A stretch of 64,000 nucleotides of DNA from Mesodorylaimus sp. YZB2_4 (Eukaryota; Nematoda; Enoplea; Dorylaimida; Dorylaimidae). Below are positions 26,901 through 37,802 of the stretch, one piece after another (positions within the stretch are counted from its first letter, which is position 1; every line of letters begins with the position of its first letter). Location: positions 310,001 through 374,000 of the forward strand of contig JASANH010000938.1 of the NCBI GenBank assembly GCA_030248295.1. Direction: 5' to 3'. A program made the translations under genes and the position numbers. A model generated the notes under the pieces. It saw only the letters and a list, made by a program, of their open reading frames with translations, ran no database searches and was not told the DNA's origin.

Positions 26901-29435
26901 TGCGAATCGAAATATTATTCAGTTTCCGCAGCTGATTTGTACCAATCATCAAAGGACTTTTCTTAGCCGAACTGAATGGTGACGGACACTGGCGATTTCC
27001 ACAGCACAGCGGCCTCAACAGCGACACCCAGTCCTGAAAGGTGGCATACTCCCATCTCACAACGTCAAACGAAACCATTCAGGCAGCCGTACTCACTCAC
27101 CATCCGATGCTCAGACCTGGGTAAGGCAATGGATAGACAGTCAAGCTTAGGTCAGCACCAGTATCAGTTGAAAACACAGATCTCCCACTTCGACCAACCT
27201 CACCTCGTACTCCGACGCGCTTGTTGCAGAAAAGTATAAGGCCACATCAAATCCACTTTGAATAAGCTCGAAGCAATAGGCCTGATTGAACAACGATCGA
27301 TGTACCAAGTATAAAGTGCAACAGAATAACTCGAGAACAATCTTTGGCTTTGTCCGCTAAAAATTTAAAAAACGTGGAAGTTCACTCGGCTCGCATGATA
27401 CGGAGGCAGCTCACCTTCTCATTCTCATAACAGAACAGCTGGCCGGCTGTATCTTTCAAAAGGAAATACATGGCTTTCCATCGTTTTCGAGCTGAAAGTA
27501 AAAAAGCAGCTTACTCACCTAGTTATAGGCAAGGAATCCAAGTCTTACCTTTGAAGTTCAGATATCCACACTTGATAGCGTTCGGGCAGCTGCTTTTGCT
27601 ACTCAAACGTTCCGAACGCAATTTTTGATACAGATCGCCGTCAAAATTGTTGTTATCCAAAGAAGCATTGTACTAAACAAACGACTCCACTTACTTTGTG
27701 TAAACGTCTGCAAAAAAACGCCACTAACCTTAGCAACAGGGGAGATCAAACGCACGTCGTCGCAAATGCTCACTTGGCCGTACCTCGTGATGATGTCGTG
27801 CAATCTTATGAACAGAAATTAAGATGACAGCCCTGACTGAGAGCCACACAATCCTTTAGTCTACAGTACTCACCCATCAAAAAACCGACCACCGATTTCG
27901 TAACCCGCATCATGTTTCCGAATTTGGAATCTTTCCACTCTTCGCCCGCAATTCACCAGCAAAGTATAATTTCCCGGCGACGATTCGCTGGGTGTCACAA
28001 TGTAACCACCCACGCCTTCTAAAATACACAAGCCAAACAATATCAACGCGCAATCTGAGATTCGAACGGCAGCTAACAAACTAACCTTTGGCCACGAGAG
28101 ACACTGCGTCCTGACGAGATATTTGCGAATGAACGTACAGCAATTTTTCGGGCGACCGATTGCATACCGACTAAAATAACCCCATTTATAAAAAATAAAT
28201 AAAAGAAAAAGATAATTTACCAGTTCTTCGGTGAGACCACTGTAAACGACGCCGCTCTCGTTAGTTCGTTCCGAAGTTGCCCAAAGTCGGCCATCGCCAA
28301 AATCTTCATGCACAACAAGGACGTCCCCTTTGATAAAACTGAAACAGAAAAAAAGACGACATTAGGCCGGAGATAAGTGCCAACATCAAACAAGCCGTTG
28401 AGCACATTGAGCCAGGGGCGGCGAAGCAAGCATCTATTTTAAAGCGTTTCACAAAAAATATGCCTACCTTAGTTCGTCCGTATCCTTCATTGCGCAAAAG
28501 GGCACGAGCGTAATTACTTTTCGTTTCGCCAAATCAACAGGCTAGAATAACAATTCAAAACGTTCTTTTTAAAAAAAGCGGCGCAAGAATAAAAAACACA
28601 AAAGCTTACGAAGGCAGGTGCCACTGGATTCACAAGCCGCTCACATTCGCCGATGACAGCATTTGTTGAGAAATATTTGACTAAATCATTTAATGACGCA
28701 AACTCGTGCTGACCAATGAAATAATGACCGCAGACAGAGTTGATCCTAAAGAAGGAACGACGGACAAGTGGCGTGCACGGGCAAGAAATACGTTATCAAC
28801 TGACCGGAAATGGAAAATGCCGGTTGATGACGACACCAACGTTAACACGTAACTGCGCGGACGTCTATCGCTTTCGCGGATCAAGTAACTGCCAGGAACC
28901 AAGCCCGCCTCGATCATCAGTTGCTCGGCGCTCTTTCGATCCAGTCGACCGTGATACCAGCTGAAATCAAAGATTCTCGTACTTGCAGACGAGGGTAAGT
29001 GACCCCTTGCACCGTCACTCGGAGGGCAGTAAGCAATCCGGGCTCAAGATAGTGCTGCATTGTGAATGACCACGGCCACCAGAAAGTTATGAGACCCGAC
29101 CGTCTTAGGTTACGTACGTAGGCTAGCAGAACGATGAGGCGTAGCGTGATATGCCCACACCCGATAGCCGGGGTCTTTGGACAAATCGCACATGTCCCTC
29201 GCAGAAATTCCACTCACCTCTGCAAAGGAGGAACTTCCACTTCTTCGCCATTCGACTGCCCCAAATCGGCGATGCCCGACGATGCCGAGGCCGCAGCCAC
29301 ATTGCTTTCGGATCCGGACAAGTGAGAGGACGAAAAACAACAATCATCCTCGTCTTCATCGTCGTAATTTTCGTCGTCGTCCGGCGATCGTTGAAACACT
29401 TCCACTGGAATTTGAACTATCGGCAACTCTGACAT
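23967..29435 (-). CDS. RASA1: p120 Ras GTPase-activating protein (SH2-SH3-SH2-PH-C2-RasGAP)
   Basis: Down-regulates Ras by stimulating GTP hydrolysis and is recruited to activated receptors by its SH2 domains. The start MSELPIVQIPVEVFQ leads into an acidic region. SH2-1 follows (WYHGRLDRKSAEQL; SYLIRESDRRPRSYVLTLVS; arginine kept), then SH3 (FIKGDVLVVHEDFGDGRLWA), SH2-2 (GGYIVTPSESSPGNYTL then RRVERFQIRKHDAGYEIGGR), PH and C2 regions (27.6-26.0 kb). RasGAP keeps the finger-loop arginine in RMLFRSGSLAVAF and reads SFVFLRLFCLILVLPRQ, LLLVAKVLQSVANFSDMSAK and RPKMIAFLNSIS. The C-terminal helix VKNLLSVVELLECHQKLYL matches human RASA1. Two oddities: SH2-2 has YIVT where families have FLVR, and the FLRLICPAI motif is FLRLFCLIL. 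The last intron is about 640 bp and carries GGGATCGGGA-type repeats. Confidence 0.93.
24190..24570. repeat. GGGATCGGGA-rich segment with imperfect inverted ends
   Basis: Inside the last RASA1 intron, words of the form GGGATCGGGA or its complement occur near 24204, 24460, 24512, 24529-24545 and 24552. The ends TTCGGGATCG (about 24202) and CGATCCCGAA (about 24548) face each other. It could be a small degenerate inverted-repeat element. Confidence 0.4.
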
Positions 29436-31009
29436 TTTCAAAACACGTACAATTTATGTACAATCAGAAATCACACGAAAAAAGCTGCCATTTGATTTTG
29501 ATGGGCGGCACGACTACAATTAATGAATGAAAATCCGATCGTACGCTCAGTTCATTGATGAGAAAATTTCATGAACGAAAGCATCTCCACAGCTGACCGG
29601 AAGTAGCGTGGGCGTTTGATGCTCAGGCCAAAGGCTGCTTACATTAAAGCCGCCGTTGGACGAACTGCCATACACTCGGTGTGTAACTGAGGGCGGGCAG
29701 GGAACGAAAGCTCTTCCTGCCTTCTGTCCCTTCATGACGACCTGCCAGTTCTGTGATGCTATGATAAAAGGCGTTCCCAATTAAAATCTCTATTTTAGGA
29801 ACTAGAACACAGGGGGCGAAAAACGTACATCGCTATATGTCGCGTCTTATCGCTCTACCTGATTTCAGTCGCGTTCGTTATAGCGCTTATAACTATCGCC
29901 CGCCAGAGGTTTTCGATTAGCTTCTTCCTCTTTCTTTCGGTTGCGAGATGCTCGATAGCTTGTGAGCAAATCGAAGTAGGGAAGTCATTTTCTCAATGTC
30001 CACTTCCTGATAGTGATTATTTCTAAAATGACCATAGGTACTAATCGAAAATTATACGCTATGCGATGGGCGGGGGCAAAGGTGACGCACGTAAGCTAGT
30101 CCCGACCAATAATTCGTAGTTTACACCCTATATGGGCATCCGCTTCTTATCCCTAAACCTTAACTGGAACAGTCGTTGGCTGACTCCATTTTTCGGGAAA
30201 TATCTAGTTCCACCCCGACAACTTGAACTAGCGTCCAGCCTAGCTTCTTCTTCAGCTTATCTATTTGCAAAATGGATTTAAAGTGCGCGCTACGACATTT
30301 ACATTTTTCGCTTGCCGAATAGTCCCTTTGAAAATTTTGACGTCGCCAAACCCGCAAGACTGTTTCACTTTTCATGGCCGTTTATTACTTGGCAAACTCC
30401 GTTTCTCTCTTCCACTGTGTACTCCAGCGTGAACCTAACTGGACTGACCCAAATTATTCATTTCCGTTTTCGAGTTCACCGCGACTGTAAAAACCGGTTT
30501 TTGCTTTCTGACTCGAACCATTTTGGGAAGAGAGCTTTATTTACGAAACCAGTTTACGGTTCTCTTTTTTGCTGTTCCTTTTTTGGGAGCGAGGGCGGGG
30601 TGGCAGTTCCGTAACGGTTCGTTGTCGGCCTTAAATCTGAGGGGTCTGTTTGATATAATAGGTTGCGGGGCGAATAGGCCTGTGCAAATTTTCCCCTTTA
30701 GTTAGCTGACTTATAAATACAAATCAGCATAAAATTGTAGCATGTAGCTCGAGTGCGGGACTTATGAAGATCATCCTTTCGTTTCGTCCGTCTAATTTGT
30801 TCGGCTATGTAATTTGCTGTTTCCTTTATTAGCCAGCCGTCTCCGTGTCAGTGTAGCGATGCGTGTCCCGTAGGCTCTAGTGACTAATTAGGTCCTATGA
30901 CTTGATCGAATTTAACTAGTATCAGTCAAACGGGGGTTTTTCGGGTCGATTTCATTTCTTCAATTGCAGTTGTGTTCGTTTTTAGGAGATTGATGCGCCA
31001 TCGGAGATA
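29436..31009. other. Divergent RASA1/CRTC intergenic region
   Basis: 1.6 kb between divergent start codons, holding both promoters and at least one CRTC 5' leader exon. The exon with the CRTC ATG begins after TTTTAG at 30984. No other gene seen. Confidence 0.5.
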
Positions 31010-33583
31010 ATGTCGGGAAATCCTCGCAAATTCAGCGAAAAAATTGCCATTCATCAACGAAAGTTGAACGAGGAACAAAATGCGTTCGATTCCATAATTG
31101 CCGAAGTGTCGACAATCACCAGGGTAAGTCAGAGTTGGTCCCATCTAGACTTGGAATTCCATTGTTTCTCTGTCCGATCTAGACCGTTGAACCAATGGCA
31201 ATGTATTCAGGGCAGTGGGGACCAGGGCCATCGGCTGCGGGCTTTTTTGGGCCTGGCAGCGGCAGTGGCGAGGTGCCGAGTGGACAGCAGCGCATGCCAG
31301 CAGTGGTCCATTCTCGCGGTCGTAGTCCTGGCGGTGGCAACGGGGGTGGTCACGGGCACGGCCACCATTCGCACACCTACCACCCTTACCGCGCGGCGTC
31401 GCCTCAGCACGTTTCCCCTGGCGCCGCTTTGCCGACTCGGCAGCAAAGCCCCGAACGACCGCAGGTGACCTTTGGGCAGTGTTTGACTGGTGATCTGCTA
31501 GGACGGGACTGGTTTCAGATGACTCCACCATATCCAGGCGCCCACATGTATCTTGTGCCTCCTCAAGATACCAATTGGAGACGGTATGAGTGATGCCGCG
31601 TCATCCGAGTTGTGCTGACCAGGAACGCGTTCCGTTTCAGTACTCACTCCGATCCTGGAATCCACGCTAGCGTCATGCAGCCGACGATCCCAGGCATCCA
31701 AACCGCTGCAGCTCATGCGTCCCCGCAGAACAACATCTCGCCATGTAAGCCGACCGATCCCGATTGCTGAGCCGACTCTGACCTGAGTGATGTTTTAGCC
31801 GGATCCCCGATTGGAGACAAGTCGCAGGGTTCGAGCGGTTATTATTTGGAACCAAAGGTTGGTCTGGGAAGGACGTGGTCGGTGTCAGTACTCAGAGGAC
31901 TGTCTGTTTCAGGTCAATGCCCCGCAGTATCGTCCTCGTTCTTGCGATAACGTACCAAATATCAAGTAAGACGGAGCTGGGGTTTCTTCGGTGGGTTGTG
32001 AGGACGCCATACACTCTGTTTAGCATACACCCTAGCGAGCCAGTGGCTGGGCCACAAGTCCCGATCTCTAACAACACTGGATCTCTGCCAGACCTCCCGT
32101 CATCGCTTTTGCCTGCGCATGTTCAGCTTCAGCAATTGGAGGGTAAGCGATTGAAGATGTCCCGGGGGGCCGTTTGTGGTATGCTCGTTTGGACTGCAGG
32201 AATGATCAGTGGCCAGCCGACGTCCTATTCGCAAGCTATGGGTGCCCCGGCGGGTGGCAGCAGTGGAGTCAGTGTCAGCAGTCCGACGGGAGGAATTCCG
32301 CCGTCAGTGGGCCCTCACCAACAACGCCACAGTATTCAGTTGCCCGTGCAGTACACTCAGGGATTCTTCAGCGACGGCAATGGCGGCCCCAAGTACGTCG
32401 CCTACGGAAGTACCGGGCCTCAGACATTGGTAAGAGCACTCGCTGGTCTCGTGCTAAACTTAAAAAAGCACTGGTCCTCGCTTCAGGGTTCGCAGGCCTA
32501 TTCGCACGGCTCGCCGTTCTACCAGCCGGAATCGCCGAGATCTGCGCCCAACAGTCCGAACGATGCTGGTGGTGGCTCGGGCGATAGTCCAGCGTCTTCG
32601 CCTCAAGCGCAGGCACAATCGCCAGGCTCTCCTTATTATTCTCTTCAAGCGCAAATGCAAAACATCAATATTGTGAGTGACTTGGATTGTGGCCCGCGGG
32701 GCAGGTTGCAAGATGACTGGTTTTAGGACTCCCAAGAACCGCCAGCTTTATCAGCTCAGCAGAACGCCTACTTCGGCGTGCCGACGTCGTACCACGTCAA
32801 CTCGATGCCGCCTTCTACTGCGTATCAACAGTACTCTGTTGGCCCGGCGCAGCAGATGCCGTGAGTGCCTTTTGTATGCGCCTTTTCTGTGCGCATGCCA
32901 GGGTCAGTTTCAGGGCTTCGCAAGAGCAGTATCGACAGCAGATGTACCAGGCGTTGCTGTTGCGGCATCAGTCTGGACATTTCCATCCTTCGGCAGTACC
33001 TCAGCAGGCGGTTCATGGCGGCCAGTTGCAACAGGCGTTAGCTTCGCCCACCAGCGGTCAGATCCCTGATATCATATTTACAGGTGGGTAGGCTCGTGTT
33101 TGGCGGTGCTTGCGATCGGCTTATCATGGCAGAGGATGGTGGCAGCTGAAAAACACTTTGACATTTTGCCATCTTATCTGCGCGTGGGACGTGTCTCGAG
33201 GTCAGGCCTAGTAGCGTCTGCTTAGTCGACGAAGGCAGGCCAGGTCGGCTCGCCGCTAGTCGAAGCATCCGCAGGCGCACCTGAAGCTAATTGAGCGTGG
33301 AAGCTGTAATGATATAATTTTAGGGACGGACGGATCGATTACTGCTGGCGGTACTGTGCCTAACATGAACTCTGTTGGCGGATATATGGATCCGGCGGTC
33401 GAGATATTATCCTCGGATTTGAGGGTATGACGGGCGCTTTGAGCAGGGAGCATATTTTATACATCCTTGTTGCAGATATCGCTGGACCCGGTCGACTTGG
33501 AGAGTCTGCACGGACTGAATAGCGAGCAAGGACTGAATATCGATGCCGCGTCCGAAGATGAATTACGCCGGGATCGTATATAG
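31010..33583 (+). CDS. CRTC: CREB-regulated transcription coactivator
   Basis: Signal-regulated coactivator that enters the nucleus on dephosphorylation and binds CREB bZIP. The first coding exon (31010-31123) gives NPRKFSEKIAIHQRKLNEEQ, the CREB-binding coiled coil. Exon 2 (31183-31583) is Gly/Pro/His-rich. Across its junction reads NWRRTHSDPGIHASVMQP, equivalent to the SIK-phosphorylated 14-3-3 site (WRRTNSDSALHQS in relatives). RPRSCDNVPNI and SNNTGSLPDLPS correspond to two further conserved regulatory blocks. Ser/Pro/Gln-rich exons follow, and the C-terminal transactivation segment ends DLESLHGLNSEQGLNIDA then SEDELRRDRI, like the family's acidic terminus. Introns are short. Regulation by SIK and calcineurin is inferred from the family. 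Some middle exon edges (32.0-33.1 kb) are approximate. Confidence 0.92.
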
Positions 33584-34581
33584 CTTCGCGCTGGCCTTGA
33601 AACACAGTCCACTTTGTTATGTGCACAGTTCGCCAGACGTGTATTGCGTCCTGTTGTGAATGCGTTTCGTTCTTTATTCGCGAAATCTGGTCATCGTTGC
33701 GAGGCCTCTGTCTAGAGTCGTAAGTTTATTGGATAGTTCTGTTTGAATCGTAGGCTCGTTTTTATGTTGGCACTTTTCCAGATTGAATAGACACATTGCT
33801 TGAGTCCTCTGATCATGACGTGTGGCCCAGTCTGTCTTGTCTAGTCTTGTATCGAGATATGCTGTAATGGCTCCTCTGATTGTGAGCCGGTGTGCCAGAA
33901 ACGTGTCTTGATACTGCTCCAGATGGCAGATGAGCCCTTGGTACACCGTCCGTGACGTGCTTGGTGCAGAGAGAATGGCTGTCAATTCCACAGTGGCGGA
34001 GGCGGCACCTAACTCCGGCCTGACAGGTCAGAAACTTATCTCACTTAAATTACCGGAGTAAAAACAGATGCAGAGTACATGCCTCTGTGATATTCTGCGA
34101 AGGCGGGCACCAGTAGCGCTATTCTAGTGGTACCTGAAGTGTCGCATTGTCGTCTAACGTGGCTGTGAACACAGAGGGGCAACCACAGGCACCACAGGCA
34201 CCACAGTAGTCTGACATCGTATCACTATCATGATAGATGTGTTGGGCATGTGGAGAAAGTTGCCTTTACTGGCCGCCGCATACAGCGTATCACTTGATTT
34301 CGTTGGGTGCTCGATACGCTCCTCCAGGCGAGGAGGAAACCCGTTGGGTTGTCTCAAGCTCCCCTCCAATGTAGGGCTATCCAGCTTACGACACCATCAA
34401 ACTACTCGCATGCCTCTGGCCTTGGCCGTAGCGAGTAGCTTTTCGATAGCGTTCACTGCACTACCTGCTGCATATGACGCCAATGCCGGGTCCCGACTGA
34501 CACCTTTGACAGGACGGATTACCACTCCTGGAGAGCTGACGACCGACCGATCAACCTGGAAACTGCGAACGTGGCGGCGTG

Positions 34582-34654
34582 TGGCTGTTGGGTGAATGGT
34601 AAAGTGTCAGACCGACAATCGGGAGGTCTCTTGTTTGAACCCCGGGCACCTGGC
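34582..34654 (+). repeat. tRNA-derived SINE-like sequence
   Basis: The stretch has a box A-like GAATGGTAAAGTGTC, an anticodon-arm-like GACCGACAATCGGGAGGTC and a box B-like TTGTTTGAACCCC in tRNA order and spacing. Arms do not pair well enough for a functional tRNA. A tRNA-derived SINE head or tRNA pseudogene is the best reading. Confidence 0.5.
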
Positions 34655-35025
34655 TTCTTCTCCATGATCTGACAAAGTGAATAGTGCATACTAGCCCCGC
34701 TGCCAGCCTACGGTTCGAAAGCTTGGAAAAGCTGGTAGATAACCACTTCGGTGAAGAGCACCTCCCTCGCCTTGACACTGTTAGAATGCCCGATAGAGGC
34801 TTGTGCCTGGGGTGCGTGCTTGACCATCAGTCCTCTTGCTATTACTGCACGGAAGGTGCCAGGTGAATGTATGCGCACAACGTGGAGGGCATAGCCGTGA
34901 GTCATGTCGTGCAAGGTATTGTAGCTTCCATTGACCCGGTCCTTGCATGCCTCCGTGTCATTCATTCCATGTACCAGAGGCCTGGACCAGCCAGCTGGAG
35001 GAGCGCCACATGACACAAATCAGAG

Positions 35026-35050
35026 CACATGGTGGGAGCGCCACCATGTG
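35026..35050. repeat. Perfect 10-bp hairpin
   Basis: CACATGGTGG (35026-35035) and CCACCATGTG (35041-35050) are exact inverted repeats with a 5-nt loop. Further short CACATG-type words lie on both sides. Confidence 0.7.
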
Positions 35051-36746
35051 GCGATGTGCTTCGTGGTACCTGTCTGCACATTAAAGGTAGGCGCCATTGT
35101 CCACTGGACAGGCTTCACTTTTCGCTCCGTTAGCAGCAGAGAATGGGCACAAATTCCTAGCTCGTCCAATCTGTTCTCAATATCTTTTTTGGATTTGATC
35201 ACCGATATAAGCACAAAACAGGCTGAAACTGTGCCCCTTTCATCCAAACCATCACACGCTGCACTCTTTTCCTGGAAAGATAGCGATATTCTGGTGCGCG
35301 CCTTGCGAGCTATCTCGTTTCTGTCGCGCGACTCATCCTTACTCGTTCTAAACCCACCACTCTGCTTCGCTTGCCTAACATCGTTGGTGCCAAGTAAAAC
35401 TGATCGTGAGATCGAGCTTCGCGCCCAACTCCCACTCGCTCCACACAGCGTCGGAAATAGGCACTCTTTCTGCCCGCTTTTTCTGGAGTCTTAAGTCACT
35501 CCTGTTCCAAAAAAAGTGAGTTCATGAGCAACTTCAATGCCAGCCTTGTACCAGGGATGCACCAGCAGTGTACTGTTTGGCGCTTGGCTGATGGATTCAG
35601 TACAGGTCCTTTTTACCAGCTACATAGATCTCATCGTCAGATTCCTTAGACACTGTCTCCTCAAAGGGACTAAAGGAGACAGCAGGCCATGACGGGGCTG
35701 TCAGACGGGCAATGTCTGCTTGAAAATTCAAACATCCGTATGTGCTGGCTGACCAGTGTGTGCTTCCTTACACAGCCCGGAGGCCTGGAGTCTGCTCCGC
35801 GCCGTACAGTTTCACCTGGATGAAGCTATCCAGCGAAAGAAGGAGCAGCTGCGACAGTTTTTCAGATGCCGCCAGCCAGCGATTTCAGGTAGTCTGTTCT
35901 CCTGAGGAACTAGAGCACAGCATGCATTTGCTCTGTTCTCGAATATGGTGTCGCGTGCTGGGATCCTGTATTGAAACAAGACATACCACTAGTAACAGAC
36001 ATAAAACGTGCTCATACTTAAACGTAGTTCTATGGCTATCACGATTTTTTGAATGCTCGCTCCGGGGGTCAGTTGGGTCATGTTCGTGTGAGTGCCCGCC
36101 TTGGTGACATTGATCATTACTTGATTGTCCCTAAGCAGCTTTTTAAGCAGATGTTTATTTTTCTGCTGCTGTATCTGCTGGTTTACCATCTGAAGTCGCT
36201 TTGGGTTCTGCAGGATGGTTTTTTTCACGGGCCAGTTTCATGGCCTTTTATCATGCTTATTTTGTATCATATAAGTGCGCTCTTGGCGGTTGCTTTACAC
36301 TAAAACATGACTTTCTAGGTCAGAGTTGCACTAACATATTCTCCTTGCCTCTTCCGGTGTCGAACCATCGACCACGCAGTGCCTGATATCACAGCAAAGC
36401 GTCCTTCGAACTCGGACTACGAGACATACAGAAACGGGACACATATCTCTTTGCTGTCACTACAGCAAGCACGCTAACAATTCAACAGCAGCAGTCGTTG
36501 AGCAGACAATGCAGACCTAAGCTGCTTCTCAATCCTCGCGCAGTATGTACCGACCAGCACTCCAATAAAGCAAGCGAGTGGCAAAACAGGCAGGCGAACG
36601 GTTTACAGTAAATCTGCGCTCCCTCGAATATACGGTTCTACAATATACCGTCTATGACGAACACACACTAAAGTATACCCCAGACAGAAAATTTGTCAAT
36701 TTACATTCTGATCACCCTTCTGTCTACTGCGCCACCATGCGTGGAC

Positions 36747-37325
36747 TCAAGTCGACGACTTGAGATTCTTCTTGATGACAGTCCTGAATGGTTTGGACAC
36801 GGCGAACAGAAAATAGAAGTCCAGGGCATTGACCAGTTGGAGCATGAAATCAAATATTGTCGAGAACAGAGTTCCCTGGCAGCTGGCGAATGCGGACAGG
36901 AAATAGCTGGCGTAACTGTACGTAGCCAGGTGCACAGTGCCCCCCCACAGTCGACACGGCCTGGAACAATGTGAGCACTACCAGGGCCGTTTGTTGCGCC
37001 TTCCATTCGGTCTCCTTTTGAGGATTGGGCAGAGTCATAATGGCCACTGTCTTGATACGTTTCTTGCACAGAATGATGACAATAACACTGGATACGATCA
37101 GCACCGCCTCGGCCACAAAACGGACCGCGTTGCACAGCTGGCTGGCCACGATCCCGCCACTGGTCTTCACAAAACTGGTCGACACTATCTTGTGGCCATC
37201 GCCCTTGACTGCACTGACTATATTCCAGCGCCACGCTGTGTCCAGGCCCGTCAGAATGCTTATTATGAAGCAGAGCAGGAATCCTACGGCCTGGTGCTTC
37301 GTTTTGTTCAGTTTCTGATGGACCA
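36747..37325 (-). pseudogene. Truncated seven-transmembrane receptor remnant (TM4-TM7)
   Basis: The minus strand encodes four hydrophobic segments in receptor order: AVGFLLCFIISILTGLDTAW, VRFVAEAVLIVSSVIVIILC followed by basic KKRIKTV, ALVVLTLFQAVSTVGG, and LVNALDFYFLFAVSKPFRTV then IKKNL. The last resembles the TM7-helix 8 junction of rhodopsin-like receptors. The frame breaks at a run of seven C (36940-36946); one base fewer restores continuity to the stop at 36747. A plausible splice acceptor bounds the left end of the exon, but the 380 bp before the neighbouring MsrA 3' end lacks anything like TM1-TM3. So it is a 5'-truncated remnant, a pseudogene, or a gene hit by a homopolymer sequencing error and missing exons. 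The receptor subfamily and ligand are unknown. Confidence 0.55.
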
Positions 37326-37709
37326 CTGCTAGTGCTAGTCACTAACAAAACGAGTTTTCTGACGTAAGCACACTGTATTTGTGATAAGATATAAAATGCG
37401 CCGTTTATGCCAAGGGTTATGAAGAGCCGTTCTTAGAGGTCTCACGGAAAAGAGGCACATTGCGTCTAATTGAAATCTCAATCCCCAAAAGGCGACGAAC
37501 TTTCATAAAGCTAGCTAGGTTCTCCTGAAAATTAGACCCGAACTCGACAGGGGAACAAAAAACTGACACATGCCAGGTCCTGCTAGCCAACACATACAAA
37601 GAAAAAAATGAAGAGAGCTAAGCTACAATTGATAACACACAAGCTGTGCCCACGATACGTAGGCAATACCTACAGTAGACACAAAGACCATGTCAACGGG
37701 AGCAAGAGA
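37326..37709. other. Gap between receptor remnant and MsrA 3' UTR
   Basis: 384 bp on the downstream side of MsrA. The short ORFs here have no transmembrane pattern. Probably the distal MsrA 3' UTR and spacer. Confidence 0.4.
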
Positions 37710-37777
37710 GGTGGCCTCAGTCATCAACCAATTAGCGGGCACATGCTTTGGCTAATCGGCATCACAGGCGGGTCACC
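37710..37777 (-). promoter_or_regulatory. Putative SECIS element of the MsrA mRNA
   Basis: Read on the minus strand, this begins 26 nt after the MsrA stop. The core is GTGAT (5' side) against TGAT (3' side), the non-Watson-Crick quartet of SECIS elements. Between them CCGATTAGC pairs with GCTAATTGG (9 bp, one G-U). The apical loop starts CAAAGCATG, so the conserved A run lies 12 nt after the TGA, within the usual range. Below the core, GCCT/AGGC and GGTG/CACC can form helix I with an internal loop. The 5' core base is G rather than the commoner A. It would recruit SBP2 and EFSec to decode the UGA at 39596-39598. Confidence 0.75.
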
Positions 37778-37802
37778 ACTTTGTCCCAACCAGGTAACAC
37801 GG

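Larger units (their letters stand above)
33584..36746. other. Gene-poor region with tRNA-derived repeat and hairpin
   Basis: 3.2 kb after CRTC. ORFs of up to 187 codons occur but lack motifs, introns or family resemblance. It holds a tRNA-like SINE sequence at 34582-34654 and a 10-bp perfect hairpin at 35026-35050. The first few hundred bases should be CRTC 3' UTR. Confidence 0.5.

Noticed and set aside
34931..35494. 187-codon plus-strand ORF
   Set aside because: No recognisable domain and a composition unlike neighbouring genes; it overlaps hairpin-rich intergenic DNA.
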